Positions 45,972 to 56,554 are shown, numbered from the stretch's first letter. The stretch: 64,000 nt of DNA from Planococcaceae bacterium Storch 2/2-2 (GCA_009740415.1 WOYE01000008.1:221881-285880); one strand, 5' to 3'. Notes: generated from the letters alone by a model not told the origin. Made by a program: numbers and translations.

Positions 45972-46763
45972 TTACTTGCTCAGCTCCTCGATGAGTCTGT
46001 CAAGATCGTCTAGCGACGTATAATGAATTTCAATCGTTCCACCTTGCTTAGAAGGTGTAATGTTCACTTTCGTACCGAATACATCCTCTAACGTTTGCTC
46101 CATTTCTTCGAGAAAAGGATTGGAACGATCGCTACATTTTTCTTGAATCGAGCGGCGTTGCGCATATTGACGAACGAACTCCTCGGTATTACGAACGCTC
46201 CAATTTTCGACAATCGCTTTTTGTGCGATTGCCATCCGTTGTTGATTCGTCTTCAGGGAGAGTAATGCACGCCCGTGTCCTGCGCTTAATTTTCCCTCTT
46301 CTAAAAGAGTTAAAACGGCAGGTGGCAACTGAAGAAGACGAACGGTATTCGCAATGTACGAGCGACTTTTCCCGATCGTCTCTGACAATTTCGCTTGCGT
46401 CATCCCGAGCGATTCTAACAATTGGACATACGCTTTTGCTTCTTCAACCGGTGTTAAATCTTCCCGCTGCACATTTTCTAACAATGCATATTTCATCGAT
46501 TGCTCATCGGTCATCGGACGAACGATGGCTGGAATGTGACTTTTCCCTGCTCGTTTCGATGCACGACACCGACGCTCTCCAGCTACTAGTTCGTAACCTT
46601 GTTCAATCGGTCGAACGATGACCGGCTGTAAAACTCCTGATTCACGGATCGATTGGGCAAGTTCGTCGATCGCCGCCTCGTTGAATGCGTAACGTGGCTG
46701 ATATGGATTTGGAACGATGAGAGATAATGAAATCTCTTCCACTCTATGATTCGATGACGTCAT
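45972..46763 (-). CDS. ParB/Spo0J chromosome-partition protein, no adjacent ParA
   Basis: The product (263 residues) is a ParB-family DNA clamp. It has PNPYQPR, the CTP-binding/ParB-N motif VAGERRCRASKRAG (about residues 56-69), a helix-turn-helix (TQAKLSETIGKSRSYIANTVRLL) and a C-terminal dimer domain. The C-terminus (FGTKVNITPSKQGGTIEIH) is closer to Spo0J than to Noc. It binds parS and loads SMC. B. subtilis has soj-spo0J plus noc here; this window has one parB and no parA. It lies between rsmG (13 bases) and mscS (11 bases). Confidence 0.9.
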   Translation of the reverse strand: MTSSNHRVEEISLSLIVPNPYQPRYAFNEAAIDELAQSIRESGVLQPVIVRPIEQGYELVAGERRCRASKRAGKSHIPAIVRPMTDEQSMKYALLENVQREDLTPVEEAKAYVQLLESLGMTQAKLSETIGKSRSYIANTVRLLQLPPAVLTLLEEGKLSAGHGRALLSLKTNQQRMAIAQKAIVENWSVRNTEEFVRQYAQRRSIQEKCSDRSNPFLEEMEQTLEDVFGTKVNITPSKQGGTIEIHYTSLDDLDRLIEELSK

Positions 46764-46776
46764 TTCTCTCTCCCCT

Positions 46777-47493
46777 TTACTTCAACGGTGACTTATTCGG
46801 TGTTCCTGGCTTTCGTGGAAACTTTTTAGGTGTTGCACGCTTTTTGTAAAAGACGAAAATGTGGCGGTCGCTCTCTTCTTGCGGTAAAGAAAAGGCATAT
46901 TCCTCTTTCAAAATACCACCGAGTTGACGGATCGCTCCTTTTGCATCTTCGTGCTCATTTTCAGCTGCTGCACCTTTCATCGAGACGAACTGTCCTCCTC
47001 GTTTAACGAGCGGTAAACAAAGCTCAGACAAAACAGAGAGACGAGCTACTGCACGTGCAGTTACGAGATCAAATTGCTCTCGGTATTTTGGATTTTGACC
47101 GAATGTTTCCGCGCGATCGTGGACGAATTGAACACCGTCTAGTTCAAGCTGTTCTGCTAAATGATTCAAAAACGTAATTCGTTTATTTAATGAATCGACG
47201 ATCGTCACGTGAAGATTCGGGAAACAAATTTTCAATGGAATGCTAGGGAAACCCGCTCCTGCACCGACGTCACATACTGTCATCGGTTGCGTTAAATCAA
47301 CGTAAAAAGCCATCGAAATCGAATCATAAAAATGTTTCAAGTACACTTCTTCTCGATCGGTAATCGCCGTTAAGTTCATCTTTTCGTTCCATTCGACGAG
47401 CAGCGTATAATACGTCTCGAATTGCTTAATTTGACGCTCATTTAATACGATCCCTTTTTCTTTCAATGCGCTTAAAAATTGTTCTTCTGTCAT
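46777..47493 (-). CDS. rsmG: 16S rRNA (guanine527-N7)-methyltransferase
   Basis: RsmG/GidB (238 residues) methylates G527 in the 530 loop of 16S rRNA; loss gives low-level streptomycin resistance. The SAM motif [17 protein letters not shown] is near residue 70, followed by [16 protein letters not shown]. The ATG at 47493 follows GGAGG. A longer in-frame frame back to 47598 runs through the mnmG terminator. The tail is basic. Confidence 0.95.
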   Translation of the reverse strand: MTEEQFLSALKEKGIVLNERQIKQFETYYTLLVEWNEKMNLTAITDREEVYLKHFYDSISMAFYVDLTQPMTVCDVGAGAGFPSIPLKICFPNLHVTIVDSLNKRITFLNHLAEQLELDGVQFVHDRAETFGQNPKYREQFDLVTARAVARLSVLSELCLPLVKRGGQFVSMKGAAAENEHEDAKGAIRQLGGILKEEYAFSLPQEESDRHIFVFYKKRATPKKFPRKPGTPNKSPLK

Positions 47494-47510
47494 GTCATAT
47501 CCTCCGTTAG

Positions 47511-47546
47511 AAAAAAAGGGCCGAACCGTAGTGGCACAACCCTTTT
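47511..47546 (-). terminator. Weak terminator between mnmG and rsmG
   Basis: On the minus strand AAAAAAGGG...CCCTTTTTTT with partial inner pairing. It may allow partial read-through into rsmG. Confidence 0.45.
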
Positions 47547-47551
47547 TTCGT

Positions 47552-49453
47552 TTATTTCGTTTCACTCTCTTTAATTCTCGCAATATCTCCTTGCTCAATG
47601 TAGACGAGCAAGATTGAAATATCAGCAGGGTTCACACCTGAAATACGTGAAGCTTGAGCGATCGATAAAGGCCGAACTTCTTTCAAAATCGCACGCCCTT
47701 CGCTCGCAATTCCCGTAATCGCATCATAGTCGATATCTTCCGGAATTTTTTTATCTTCCATTCGTTTCATTTTATCTACTTGTTGAAGCGACTTCTTAAT
47801 GTATCCTTCATATTTCGTAAAGATCTCTACTTGCTCCGCCACATCTGCTGGTACCGGCTGTTCGTCTGGTGCCACACGTTCAATCACTTCGTACGGAACT
47901 TCCGGACGCTTTAATAAATCGAGCGCTTTGAGCGGTTCTTTAATCATCGTACTATTGACGCTCTCTAACGCTTCTTGCACTTCATCAGACGGCTTAACCG
48001 TCACTTTTTTCAAACGTTCGAGCTCTTTTTCAATCTGTTCTTTTTTATGAAGGAAACGTTCATAGCGATCATCTGAAATGAGACCGATGCGATGCCCCGT
48101 TTCTGTTAATCGCATATCCGCATTATCGTGACGGAGTAATAAACGGTACTCTGCACGTGACGTTAATAAACGATACGGTTCGCGCGTTCCTTTCGTGACA
48201 AGGTCATCGATTAACACACCGATATACGCCTCTTCTCGACCGAGTACGAGCTCTTCTTCACCGAGCGCTCGGCCTGCTGCGTTAATACCTGCCATCAACC
48301 CTTGACCTGCTGCTTCTTCGTACCCGCTCGTTCCATTTAATTGTCCGGCAGTGTATAAGTTTTTCACACGTTTCGTTTCAAGCGTTGGCCACAACTGCGT
48401 CGGAACGATCGAATCGTACTCAATCGCATATCCAGCCCGCATAATCTCCGCTTCTTCCAAACCTGGTACACTCGCTACGAGTTGACGTTGAATATGTTCC
48501 GGTAAGCTCGTTGATAACCCTTGCACATATACTTCTTTCGTATTTCGACCTTCCGGCTCTAAAAAGATTTGGTGACGCCCTTTATCGGCAAATCGAACGA
48601 TTTTATCCTCGATCGATGGACAGTAACTCGGTCCTTTTCCTTTGATCATACCTGAGTACATCGGTGCTAAATGTAAATTATCACTAATGAGACGATGCGT
48701 TTCAGGTGTCGTATACGTCAACCAGCAAGGTAATTGATCGGTAATAAATTCTGTCGTTTCATAACTGAACGCCCGCGGCTCTTCATCACCCGGTTGAATT
48801 TCTGTTTTCGAATAATCGATCGTCTTACTATTTAAACGAGGAGGTGTTCCTGTTTTGAATCGTACGGATTCGAATCCGAGTTCTTCTAAGTTTTCCGCAA
48901 GCTTCACAGCCGGCTTTTGGTTGTTCGGACCACTTGAGTATCGTAAGTTTCCGATAATGATTTCGCCTCGTAAAAAAGTACCTGTCGTTACGACAACCGT
49001 CGTTGCACGATAAACTGCCCCCGTCTGTGTCACAACGCCTTGCACGACGTCATCTTCTACAATTAAACGCTCGACGACATCTTGACGCAATGTCAAATGA
49101 TCTTGCTCTTCGATGAGTCGCTTCATTTCCGATTGATACAACACTTTGTCCGCTTGCGCTCGCAATGCTCGAACGGCCGGACCTTTCCGAGTATTGAGAA
49201 GGCGCATTTGAATGTGCGTCTTATCAATCACTTTCCCCATCGCTCCGCCGAGTGCATCGATTTCTCGCACGACGATTCCTTTCGCTGGACCACCTAACGA
49301 AGGGTTACAAGGCATGAACGCAATCATGTCTAAATTCATCGTTAAAACGAGTGTCTTTGCTCCACGTTTCGCAGCTGCTAGAGCAGCTTCTGCTCCTGCA
49401 TGACCTGCTCCTACGACGATACAGTCGAATGTTCCTGCTTCAAACTGTTCCAT
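47552..49453 (-). CDS. mnmG: tRNA U34 modification enzyme MnmG (GidA)
   Basis: MnmG (633 residues) works with MnmE to install carboxymethylaminomethyl at wobble U34 of some tRNAs, using FAD and 5,10-methylene-THF. It has the dinucleotide motif [16 protein letters not shown] at residues 13-28, [41 protein letters not shown] with the FAD-interacting residues, and the C-terminal helical domain. Full length. It follows mnmE by 24 bases. Confidence 0.96.
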   Translation of the reverse strand: MEQFEAGTFDCIVVGAGHAGAEAALAAAKRGAKTLVLTMNLDMIAFMPCNPSLGGPAKGIVVREIDALGGAMGKVIDKTHIQMRLLNTRKGPAVRALRAQADKVLYQSEMKRLIEEQDHLTLRQDVVERLIVEDDVVQGVVTQTGAVYRATTVVVTTGTFLRGEIIIGNLRYSSGPNNQKPAVKLAENLEELGFESVRFKTGTPPRLNSKTIDYSKTEIQPGDEEPRAFSYETTEFITDQLPCWLTYTTPETHRLISDNLHLAPMYSGMIKGKGPSYCPSIEDKIVRFADKGRHQIFLEPEGRNTKEVYVQGLSTSLPEHIQRQLVASVPGLEEAEIMRAGYAIEYDSIVPTQLWPTLETKRVKNLYTAGQLNGTSGYEEAAGQGLMAGINAAGRALGEEELVLGREEAYIGVLIDDLVTKGTREPYRLLTSRAEYRLLLRHDNADMRLTETGHRIGLISDDRYERFLHKKEQIEKELERLKKVTVKPSDEVQEALESVNSTMIKEPLKALDLLKRPEVPYEVIERVAPDEQPVPADVAEQVEIFTKYEGYIKKSLQQVDKMKRMEDKKIPEDIDYDAITGIASEGRAILKEVRPLSIAQASRISGVNPADISILLVYIEQGDIARIKESETK

Positions 49454-49477
49454 TTCATATTCCTTCTTTCTCTTTTT

Positions 49478-50866
49478 CTATTTCCCGAGACAAAATTGCG
49501 AGAACAACTCGTTAATTAATCCATCTTGAACCGTATCTCCTACAATTTCACCTAAAATGTCCCACGTTCTCGTTAAATCAATTTGAATCATATCGACAGG
49601 CATCATTAATTCAGCACCTTGCTTCGCTTCGCGAATCGCATCGAGCGCTTGGTGAAGCAATTCAATGTGCCGTACGTTTGAAATGTACGTCGGATCATCG
49701 GCCTCCACAAATCCTGCGTAAAACAGACCAGCGATGGATCGCTCGAGTGCTTGTATTCCTTCTTCTGTCTTCATCGACGTTTCAATGACAGGACTCGTTC
49801 CAACGAGCGAACGTACCCGATCCATGTCGATCTGTTGAGGCAAGTCAGACTTATTAATTAAGACGATCATTTCTTTATGTGCGGCTGCATTCAACAACTG
49901 CTCGTCTTCTTCTACAAGAGGTTCTGCTCCGTTGAGAACGAGCAACACGAGATCCGCGCGCTCCAGTTGTTCTCTTGAACGTTCTACACCAATTTTTTCG
50001 ACGACATCAGATGTCTCGCGAATACCTGCTGTGTCCACTAGACGAAGCGGAACACCTTTCACGTTTACATACTCCTCAATGATGTCACGCGTCGTGCCTG
50101 CTATATCCGTTACGATCGCTTTATTTTCTTGAACGAGACTATTTAACAAAGAAGACTTTCCAACATTCGGTCGACCGATAATGACCGTCGCTAAACCTTC
50201 ACGAACAATTTTCCCGTGTTTCGCTGTATCGAGCAACTGTTCAATTTCACGTTCAATCCATGTCGATTTTTCGATGAGCATCGGTAACGTCACTTCTTCT
50301 ACATCGTCATACTCTGGATAGTCGATGTTCACTTCGACTTGAGCGAGCATCTCTAAAATGCCTTGGCGCAATGAATGGATCAACTGAGAAAGTCGACCTT
50401 CCATTTGCTGAAGTGCGACATCCATCGCACGATCCGTTTGTGCACGAATCAAATCCATAACTGCTTCCGCTTGAGCTAAGTCGATCCGCCCATTTAAGAA
50501 AGCTCGTTTCGTAAATTCCCCAGGCTCTGCGAGTTGTGCTCCATTTCGTAACGCTAATGAAAGAACACGGTTAACGGACGTTACTCCACCGTGACAATTA
50601 ATTTCTACAACATCTTCTCTCGTAAATGTTTTCGGTGCTCTCATGACAGAAACCATGACTTCTTCAACGACTTGATCGTCTGCTGACGGGTCAATTAAAT
50701 GTCCATAATGAATCGTATGAGTTGGCACTTGTTCCAAACGTTTATCCGATGGGGAACGAAATATACGATCAGCAATAGCGACCGCAGTCTTTCCACTTAG
50801 CCGAACGATTCCGATCGCCCCTTCTCCAGCGGGCGTTGAAATCGCTGCAATCGTCTCTAACTGCAT
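49478..50866 (-). CDS. mnmE: tRNA modification GTPase MnmE (TrmE)
   Basis: MnmE (462 residues) has an N-terminal folate-binding domain, a helical domain, an inserted G domain and the C-terminal CLGK Cys essential for modification. G1 [18 protein letters not shown]3 DTAGIRE and G4 NKSD are complete. ATG 50866 lies after AGAAGGGTGG; the in-frame ATG at 50911 has no SD. With MnmG it forms the U34 modification complex. The gene order jag-mnmE-mnmG-rsmG is the classic one left of oriC. Confidence 0.96.
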   Translation of the reverse strand: MQLETIAAISTPAGEGAIGIVRLSGKTAVAIADRIFRSPSDKRLEQVPTHTIHYGHLIDPSADDQVVEEVMVSVMRAPKTFTREDVVEINCHGGVTSVNRVLSLALRNGAQLAEPGEFTKRAFLNGRIDLAQAEAVMDLIRAQTDRAMDVALQQMEGRLSQLIHSLRQGILEMLAQVEVNIDYPEYDDVEEVTLPMLIEKSTWIEREIEQLLDTAKHGKIVREGLATVIIGRPNVGKSSLLNSLVQENKAIVTDIAGTTRDIIEEYVNVKGVPLRLVDTAGIRETSDVVEKIGVERSREQLERADLVLLVLNGAEPLVEEDEQLLNAAAHKEMIVLINKSDLPQQIDMDRVRSLVGTSPVIETSMKTEEGIQALERSIAGLFYAGFVEADDPTYISNVRHIELLHQALDAIREAKQGAELMMPVDMIQIDLTRTWDILGEIVGDTVQDGLINELFSQFCLGK

Positions 50867-50961
50867 AGTTATCCACCCTTCTCTACTAACCTTATTGTCA
50901 TCATAACGCAATGTGTTTTTAGTTGCACTTTCTTTTTCTTATCTTCCTATAACTCCACTTT

Positions 50962-50990
50962 AAAATCCCCGCAAAGCACGCTTTGCGGGG
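50962..50990 (-). terminator. Terminator after jag
   Basis: CCCCGCAAAGC pairs with GCTTTGCGGGG around a 2-base loop. ATTTTA follows on the minus strand, so the T-run is short. Confidence 0.75.
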
Positions 50991-50998
50991 ACAACTCT

Positions 50999-51853
50999 CT
51001 ATGATAGAGGACGTATCGTAACGGAGCGGTAAGGCTCTTTTCCGACAGATGACGTTTCAACGTCAACTCGGGTCGCCAATTCATGGTGAATGATTTTTCG
51101 TTCGTAAGAACTCATCGGATCTAACTTTACGAGACGATCCGTTTCAATCGCGCGGTCCGCAAAGTCGTTCGCTAAGTAGCGCAACGTTTCTTCTCGCCGC
51201 TCTAAATAATCGCCAATGTTTAAGCGAACGATGAGAAATGTTTCTGCCTCATCTCTCGCCACAACTTGAGCGAGTTCTTCTAACGCTCGTAAGTTTTTTC
51301 CGTGCCGACCGATCAAACGTCCCGCACTTTCCGTTTCAACTTGTACATCCATATACTTTTTGTCAAAAGAAATCGAAATTTCAACGTCTTTCACGTCCAT
51401 CGCATGCGCAACAGACGTAATATACTGTTTAACGACTTGAACAGTATCATCTATCTTCTCTTGTTTTTCCTGCTTTTTTAACTCGGTTACCTCTAAAGTT
51501 TCCGTTTCTATTTCAACGTCAACTTCGCTTACTGAAGCTTTGCTTTCCTCCTCGGAACGCTGCTCAGTTTCTTCTTCTTTTGGAAGTTCGAGTACTTCTT
51601 TCTTTTCATCCTCAGACGTAGAAGCTGGTAGATCGCGTGTCGACTCGACGCGCTCTTCTGCCACTGTCTCTTCTTTAGGAAGCTCTCGACTCGTTACTTT
51701 CACTTCTGCTGAACGTGCTCCGAATCCAAAAAAACCTTTTCTTCCTTTATCTACAACTTCGATGGTCACCTTGTCACGCGTGGTGCCCAGCTGAAGGAGC
51801 GCTCGTTCAATCGCTTCCTCAACTGTCGCGCCTTTTTGCGTCAATTGTTTCAT
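50999..51853 (-). CDS. jag: RNA-binding protein Jag (KhpB)
   Basis: Jag/KhpB (284 residues) has a Jag-N domain (GKGRKGFFGFGARSAEVKV-type, residues 1-52), a long acidic Glu/Ser-rich linker (about 60-130), a KH domain with GRLIGRHGKNLRALEELAQ, and a C-terminal R3H domain ending in SSVGKEPYRSVTIRPLS. It binds RNA and modulates cell elongation in Firmicutes. Its ATG overlaps the yidC stop codon (ATGA). Confidence 0.93.
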   Translation of the reverse strand: MKQLTQKGATVEEAIERALLQLGTTRDKVTIEVVDKGRKGFFGFGARSAEVKVTSRELPKEETVAEERVESTRDLPASTSEDEKKEVLELPKEEETEQRSEEESKASVSEVDVEIETETLEVTELKKQEKQEKIDDTVQVVKQYITSVAHAMDVKDVEISISFDKKYMDVQVETESAGRLIGRHGKNLRALEELAQVVARDEAETFLIVRLNIGDYLERREETLRYLANDFADRAIETDRLVKLDPMSSYERKIIHHELATRVDVETSSVGKEPYRSVTIRPLS

Positions 51854-52623
51854 CGTTTCTTTTTTCCTCCTCCTGTTGGTGAGGGCTCTACTTTTTTATC
51901 GAATGGTTTATGAACGAAAATATTCACAATGACCATAATAATGTTACCGATGATCCAGTAAAGCGAAATCGCTGCTGGAAGTACCATACCGAATCCGATG
52001 ATCATCAATGGCATGAAATACATCATCATTTTCATTTGTGGATTGTCCATCGCAGGACCGGTACGTAGCACGACAAACTGCATTAAACCAGCTACAACTG
52101 CTAATACGATGCTCGTTTCAGCAAGTTGGAAGCCTAAAAATGTACCTAACTGAATTTCAGGCGTTGCGTTCATTCGGCTAATCGCATGGTATAAGCCGAC
52201 GATGATCGGCATTTGTACGAGAACTGGTAAACAACCTGCGAGAGGATTAACGTTTCTAGAAACGATTAACGCTTGCATTTCCTCACGATATTTCTCTTGA
52301 GTGACAGCGTCTTTCGAAGAATACTTTTCTTGCAACGCTTTTAACTCAGGCTGAATTTCTTGCATTTTTTTCGAGTTTTTCACTTGTTGCAAAATTAATG
52401 GCAACAAAATAAGTCGAATAATTACTGTGACCGCTACGATACTCCATCCGTACGTACCGAACACATTTTTAAGCAGCTCGATAAAGACGACGATTGGCCA
52501 AACGATAAATTTGCTCCAAAAGCCTTCTGTATCGGCATAAATTGGTTCTCTAAAATCTCCGCATCCCGCTAAAACGAGCGTAAGCGAGACGAGAAGACTG
52601 AGTACTAACAGTTTTTTTCTCAC
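51850..52623 (-). CDS. yidC: Membrane protein insertase YidC (SpoIIIJ/YidC1 type)
   Basis: YidC (257 residues) inserts proteins into the cytoplasmic membrane, alone or with Sec. It starts with a lipoprotein signal (VLAGC, acyl Cys21), then has five TM segments. VTVIIRLILLP in the first carries the conserved Arg of the hydrophilic groove. The C-terminal tail is basic. The family normally has two copies in Bacillales; only this one is in the window. It follows rnpA by 21 bases. Confidence 0.95.
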   Translation of the reverse strand: MRKKLLVLSLLVSLTLVLAGCGDFREPIYADTEGFWSKFIVWPIVVFIELLKNVFGTYGWSIVAVTVIIRLILLPLILQQVKNSKKMQEIQPELKALQEKYSSKDAVTQEKYREEMQALIVSRNVNPLAGCLPVLVQMPIIVGLYHAISRMNATPEIQLGTFLGFQLAETSIVLAVVAGLMQFVVLRTGPAMDNPQMKMMMYFMPLMIIGFGMVLPAAISLYWIIGNIIMVIVNIFVHKPFDKKVEPSPTGGGKKKR

Positions 52624-52644
52624 ATTTTTCCCCTCACTCTGCGA

Positions 52645-53010
52645 TTACGAAGTTTTTTTCTGATTTGATGGCGCCTTCGGTAATGAGCGCGCAATTCGTA
52701 AAACGTGTTGTAAACTACTTCTCGTTTCATCGTATGTTAGTTGCGCTGTTGGTGGACGAGCGATAATGACATAGTCCATCACTTTTAATTCACCATCGAA
52801 CGATTGCATCGCCTGTCTAATGTAACGCTTTACACGGTTTCTAGTCACTGCATTTCCGACTCGCTTCCCGACGGATAAACCGATTCGAAACTCTTTCAAT
52901 TGAGGATTCGCATACGTATAAACGACAAACTGACGATTGGCAACTGAACGTCCTCGATCAAACACACGTTGAAACTCTTTATCCGCTTTGATTCGCTGTC
53001 TTTTTCTCAT
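52645..53010 (-). CDS. rnpA: Ribonuclease P protein component
   Basis: RnpA (121 residues) helps the RNase P RNA process tRNA precursors. It has the central RNR motif AVTRNRVKRYIRQAM near residue 55. The C-terminal tail is basic and slightly long. It starts 78 bases after rpmH, with an intrinsic-terminator-like hairpin in the gap. Confidence 0.96.
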   Translation of the reverse strand: MRKRQRIKADKEFQRVFDRGRSVANRQFVVYTYANPQLKEFRIGLSVGKRVGNAVTRNRVKRYIRQAMQSFDGELKVMDYVIIARPPTAQLTYDETRSSLQHVLRIARSLPKAPSNQKKTS

Positions 53011-53056
53011 TGACGGTCACCTTTTCCAACTTTTTCAAAAAACAGGTCATAAAGAG

Positions 53057-53084
53057 AAAAAAGACCACTGAGTGATCAGTGGCC
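53057..53084 (-). terminator. Hairpin with T-run between rpmH and rnpA
   Basis: On the minus strand GGCCACTG pairs with CAGTGGTC (one G-U) around a 6-base loop, followed by six T's. It would reduce rnpA transcription relative to rpmH. Confidence 0.75.
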
Positions 53085-53088
53085 TATC

Positions 53089-53223
53089 TTATGCTGAAAG
53101 CACTTTTCTTCCTTTACGACGACGAGCTGCAAGAATTTTACGTCCGTTCTTTGTGCTCATACGTTTACGGAAGCCGTGAACTTTACTACGTTTACGTTTA
53201 TTTGGTTGGAATGTACGTTTCAT
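53089..53223 (-). CDS. rpmH: 50S ribosomal protein L34
   Basis: The 44-residue product begins [20 protein letters not shown], then R-rich sequence, and ends with GRKVLSA. L34 is one of the smallest ribosomal proteins and sits near the exit side of the 50S subunit. AGGTGG lies about 8 bases before the ATG. A perfect -10/-35 promoter lies 87 bases upstream. Confidence 0.97.
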   Translation of the reverse strand: MKRTFQPNKRKRSKVHGFRKRMSTKNGRKILAARRRKGRKVLSA

Positions 53224-53309
53224 TTTAAGATCCACCTCCTACATCGATGTAATACTTACTATTATCAAACTCTTCTTAAATTCGATTGTAACATGAATAG
53301 TCCTCTGAC

Positions 53310-53338
53310 ATTATAGAACCTTCATCTAAAAAAGTCAA
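53310..53338 (-). promoter_or_regulatory. Strong promoter of rpmH
   Basis: TTGACT (53338-53333), 17 bases and TATAAT (53315-53310) on the minus strand. A second TACAAT (53290-53285) downstream has a poor -35. Confidence 0.85.
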
Positions 53339-53422
53339 TAACTCATAAAAAATAAAATTGAGGCGATCGCTTTCTTATATTCACTTTCCTAAAAAGCACG
53401 TATTCAGCGTAACATCCACGCT

Positions 53423-53849
53423 TTATCCACAGCTTGTGGACAGTTTGTGCATAACTTTCGCAAAAAAATATTTTTCATCCTTTTTCGACTCTTTTCGTTA
53501 CGATTTCTCACTCTTTTTCAACGTTTACTCCTTCCTTTTAAGTTATCCACATGTTATCCACAATTTTGTCTTTTCATTGTGGATATTTCATTTCTCGTTT
53601 TTTGAGTTATCCACATGTTATCCACAGTTTTTTTACACTTATCAACATATCCACAACCTGTGGATAAGTACATTGTGGATATTGTGGATAACCTCGTTAG
53701 TTGTTATGATATCAATGAAGTTGTTGTGGATAAGTCTGTGGATAAGTCCGTTCCCATTTTTAATTATCCACATTACCCACAGCCTGTGGATATTTTTTAT
53801 TCACACTCTGTTGATAAAGTTATCCACAGCCTGTTTATAATGTGGACAA
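53423..53849. other. oriC, rpmH-dnaA part: DnaA-box clusters
   Basis: At least 14 exact or one-mismatch DnaA boxes lie here in both orientations. TTATCCACA is at 53423, 53543, 53554, 53607, 53618, 53764 and 53820; TGTGGATAA is at 53659, 53683, 53725 and 53737. Variants are at 53578, 53647, 53674, 53773, 53785 and 53841. Paired boxes 11 bases apart (53543/53554 and 53607/53618) are notable. This matches the incAB part of the B. subtilis bipartite origin. Confidence 0.92.
53811..53841 (+). promoter_or_regulatory. dnaA promoter, overlapped by DnaA boxes
   Basis: TTGATA (53811-53816), 19 bases and TATAAT (53836-53841). The spacer contains a perfect DnaA box (53820-53828) and the -10 overlaps a TGTGGACAA box, so DnaA should repress its own gene. 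Confidence 0.6.
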
Positions 53850-53893
53850 CTTATGTTACAGTAGTTAATCTAAGGTAAAAAGGAGGCAAGACC

Positions 53894-55243
53894 GTGGATA
53901 ACTTAAATGTTTTGTGGGCCGAAGCTTTAACAAAAATTAAAGATCGGATATCGAAGCCTAGTTTTGAAACATGGTTAAGTTCCACAACGTTAATCGGTAT
54001 GGACAAAGAAACTGCCACGATTGCAGCACCTAACTCATTCGCTCAAGACTGGTTAGAAAAAAACTATGTCCATTTAATCTCAGGCATTTTGACAGATTTG
54101 ACGAATGAAGATCGGGTCATTCAATTTATCGTGCCTGATGATGATAATGAAGGGAACGTAACTGAAAAAAAGACGAAAAAAAAGCGCCGTTATGAGCAAA
54201 TTGCATCCGCTCAAAACAAGGCGATGTTAAATGATAAATATACGTTTGATTCATTCGTTATAGGATCGGGGAATCGCTTCGCACATGCTGCTTCACTCGC
54301 AGTTGCTGAAGCTCCTGCGAAAGCGTATAACCCACTATTCATCTACGGTGGCGTAGGTTTAGGTAAGACTCATTTAATGCATGCGATTGGACATTATGTC
54401 CTTGAACAAAACCCTTCGCTCAATGTCGTTTACGTATCTTCTGAAAAATTTACGAATGAATTTATTAATTCGATTCGTGACAATAAAGCCGATGATTTTC
54501 GAAATCAATATCGGAATGTTGACGTATTGCTCGTAGACGATATTCAATTTTTAGAGCGAAAAGAACAGACACAAGAAGAATTTTTCCATACATTCAATGC
54601 GCTACACGAAGAGTCAAAGCAAATTATCATTTCGAGCGATCGACCACCGAAAGAAATCTCAACGCTCGAAGAACGTCTCCGTTCTCGTTTTGAATGGGGG
54701 CTTATTACAGATATTGCACCTCCTGATTTGGAAACGAGAATTGCGATTTTACAAAAAAAAGCACGCGCTGACAATATGGATGATATACCTAACGATGTTA
54801 TGCTTTATATCGCGAACGAGATCGACACAAACATTAGAGAATTAGAAGGTGCACTCATTCGTGTCGCTGCCTACGCTTCACTCGTCAAAGAACCGATCAC
54901 TCCACACGTAGCGGCTCGTGCTTTGAAAGATATTATTCAAGACGACGAGCCCCGTGTTTTAACGATCATGGACATTCAAGAAGTTGTCGCTGCACACTTC
55001 AATGTAAAATTAGAAGACTTTTCCTCTAAAAAGAGGACGCGCACCATTGCATTTCCGCGCCAAATCGCTATGTACTTAGCTCGTGAACTAACTGAGCAAT
55101 CATTACCTAAGATTGGAAATGAATTTGGTGGACGAGATCATTCCACTGTCATTCACGCTCACGAAAAAATTTCAAAGTTAGTTGAAAAAGATGAACCGCT
55201 TCGTCGAGAAATCAACCAATTGAAAAATATGCTCGGTTTGTAG
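53894..55243 (+). CDS. dnaA: Chromosomal replication initiator DnaA
   Basis: DnaA (449 residues) binds DnaA boxes, melts oriC and loads the replicative helicase. It has an N-terminal domain I ([19 protein letters not shown]), a linker, AAA+ domain with Walker [13 protein letters not shown] and Walker [10 protein letters not shown], and domain IV with the [18 protein letters not shown]-binding signature. The start is GTG after AAGGAGG, 8 bases upstream. It is flanked on both sides by DnaA-box clusters. Confidence 0.98.
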   Translation: MDNLNVLWAEALTKIKDRISKPSFETWLSSTTLIGMDKETATIAAPNSFAQDWLEKNYVHLISGILTDLTNEDRVIQFIVPDDDNEGNVTEKKTKKKRRYEQIASAQNKAMLNDKYTFDSFVIGSGNRFAHAASLAVAEAPAKAYNPLFIYGGVGLGKTHLMHAIGHYVLEQNPSLNVVYVSSEKFTNEFINSIRDNKADDFRNQYRNVDVLLVDDIQFLERKEQTQEEFFHTFNALHEESKQIIISSDRPPKEISTLEERLRSRFEWGLITDIAPPDLETRIAILQKKARADNMDDIPNDVMLYIANEIDTNIRELEGALIRVAAYASLVKEPITPHVAARALKDIIQDDEPRVLTIMDIQEVVAAHFNVKLEDFSSKKRTRTIAFPRQIAMYLARELTEQSLPKIGNEFGGRDHSTVIHAHEKISKLVEKDEPLRREINQLKNMLGL

Positions 55244-55409
55244 TTACCCACATTGTATCCACAACCCTGTGGATAACTTTGCACGGTTATCCACAGGGTT
55301 ATCCACAACCACGAGGCTATATGTATCAAGGGTTTGAGATAGTTATCCACACTATCCACAGCCCCTACTACTATTACTACTATCTTTTAAAACATTAATT
55401 ATATATTAT
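55244..55409. other. oriC, dnaA-dnaN part: DnaA boxes, DnaA-trios and unwinding element
   Basis: DnaA boxes or near boxes start at 55244, 55255, 55268 (reverse), 55287, 55299, 55343 and 55352. The last two are adjacent and are followed by a GC-rich GCCCC (55361-55365). Six trinucleotides TAC-TAC-TAT-TAC-TAC-TAT (55366-55383) come next, then an A+T-rich tract (55385-55409). This is the complete basal unwinding module known from B. subtilis: boxes, GC spacer, DnaA-trio and A+T-rich region. Confidence 0.92.
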
Positions 55410-55423
55410 GTCGGAGGGATATC

Positions 55424-56554
55424 ATGAATTTTTCAATCAGTCGTGAACAATTGATCAACAGTTTAAATGATGTCATGAAAGCCATTAGTAACAAAGTGAC
55501 GATTCCTATTTTGACAGGGATTAAGTTAGAATTAACAGAACGTGGCTTATTGTTAACAGGTAGTGATTCAGACATTACGATTCAACGTTTCATACCTACA
55601 GAACATAATGGAACCGTTTATATTGAATCTGAAAAAGAAGGTTCAATCGTCATACCGGCTCGTTATTTAAACGAGATCGTTAAAAAAATGCCAAAAGATG
55701 TTGTGACGATTACAGCTTCTGAACAACATCAAATCGAAATTGTATCGGGAGCTGCACAATTTGATCTAATCGGATTTGATGCAAACGACTATCCGATCTT
55801 ACCTAACTTAGAAAACGAACAACCTTTCTCGATGATGGCTAACGTTTTAAAGTCGATCGTTAAAGAAACTGTGTTCGCTGTCTCTCAACAAGAAACGCGA
55901 CCTACTTTAACAGGTGTTCATTTTGAAATGAAAGAAGACGAGTTATATGCAGTAGCGACAGATAGCCATCGTCTCGCTCGTCGTATCACGACGTTAGAAA
56001 AGTTACCTGAGCAACCGTTCAATGCCGTCATACCAGGACGTAGTTTACAAGAGTTAAGCAAAATTTTAGAAGATGATGAAGAAATCGATATCATCATCGC
56101 TGACCAACAAGTGTTGTTCAAAACAGAAAATATGTCGTTTTATTCTCGGTTGTTAGAAGGTACTTACCCTGAAACATCACGTCTCATACCTACAGAGTAT
56201 GAAACGACTGTTCAATTGAATGGGAAATCATTTTTACAAGCGATCGACCGTGCTTCTTTATTAGCACGTGAACGCCGTAACAACATCGTTCATTTTGAAA
56301 CGATGGATGATCAAACGATTAAAATTACATCGACATCACCAGAAGTTGGTGAAGTAGAAGAATTAATCGCAGCTGAAATGATTACAGGCGCACCTGTCAA
56401 TTTGGCATTTAGTGCGACTTACATGATGGAAGCACTGAAAGCGATCGATGATGAAATGATTGCGATTCAGTTCACGGGGCCGATGAGACCGTTCATTTTA
56501 CATCCTGTCGACAGCCAAGCCGTGTTACAATTGATTTTACCTGTTCGTACGTGA
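55424..56554 (+). CDS. dnaN: DNA polymerase III beta sliding clamp
   Basis: DnaN (376 residues) forms the dimeric ring that tethers DNA polymerase III. It has the three-fold repeat of the clamp and ends in the conserved MRPFILHP...LILPVRT. CGGAGGG precedes the ATG. It is followed by a terminator from which the next unit's promoter starts. Confidence 0.97.
   Translation: MNFSISREQLINSLNDVMKAISNKVTIPILTGIKLELTERGLLLTGSDSDITIQRFIPTEHNGTVYIESEKEGSIVIPARYLNEIVKKMPKDVVTITASEQHQIEIVSGAAQFDLIGFDANDYPILPNLENEQPFSMMANVLKSIVKETVFAVSQQETRPTLTGVHFEMKEDELYAVATDSHRLARRITTLEKLPEQPFNAVIPGRSLQELSKILEDDEEIDIIIADQQVLFKTENMSFYSRLLEGTYPETSRLIPTEYETTVQLNGKSFLQAIDRASLLARERRNNIVHFETMDDQTIKITSTSPEVGEVEELIAAEMITGAPVNLAFSATYMMEALKAIDDEMIAIQFTGPMRPFILHPVDSQAVLQLILPVRT

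Noticed and set aside
53358..53878. Open frames of up to 160 codons upstream of dnaA
   Set aside because: They are created by repeated DnaA boxes, which lack stop codons in some frames. There is no SD, and residue content is odd (Trp/Ile/His runs).
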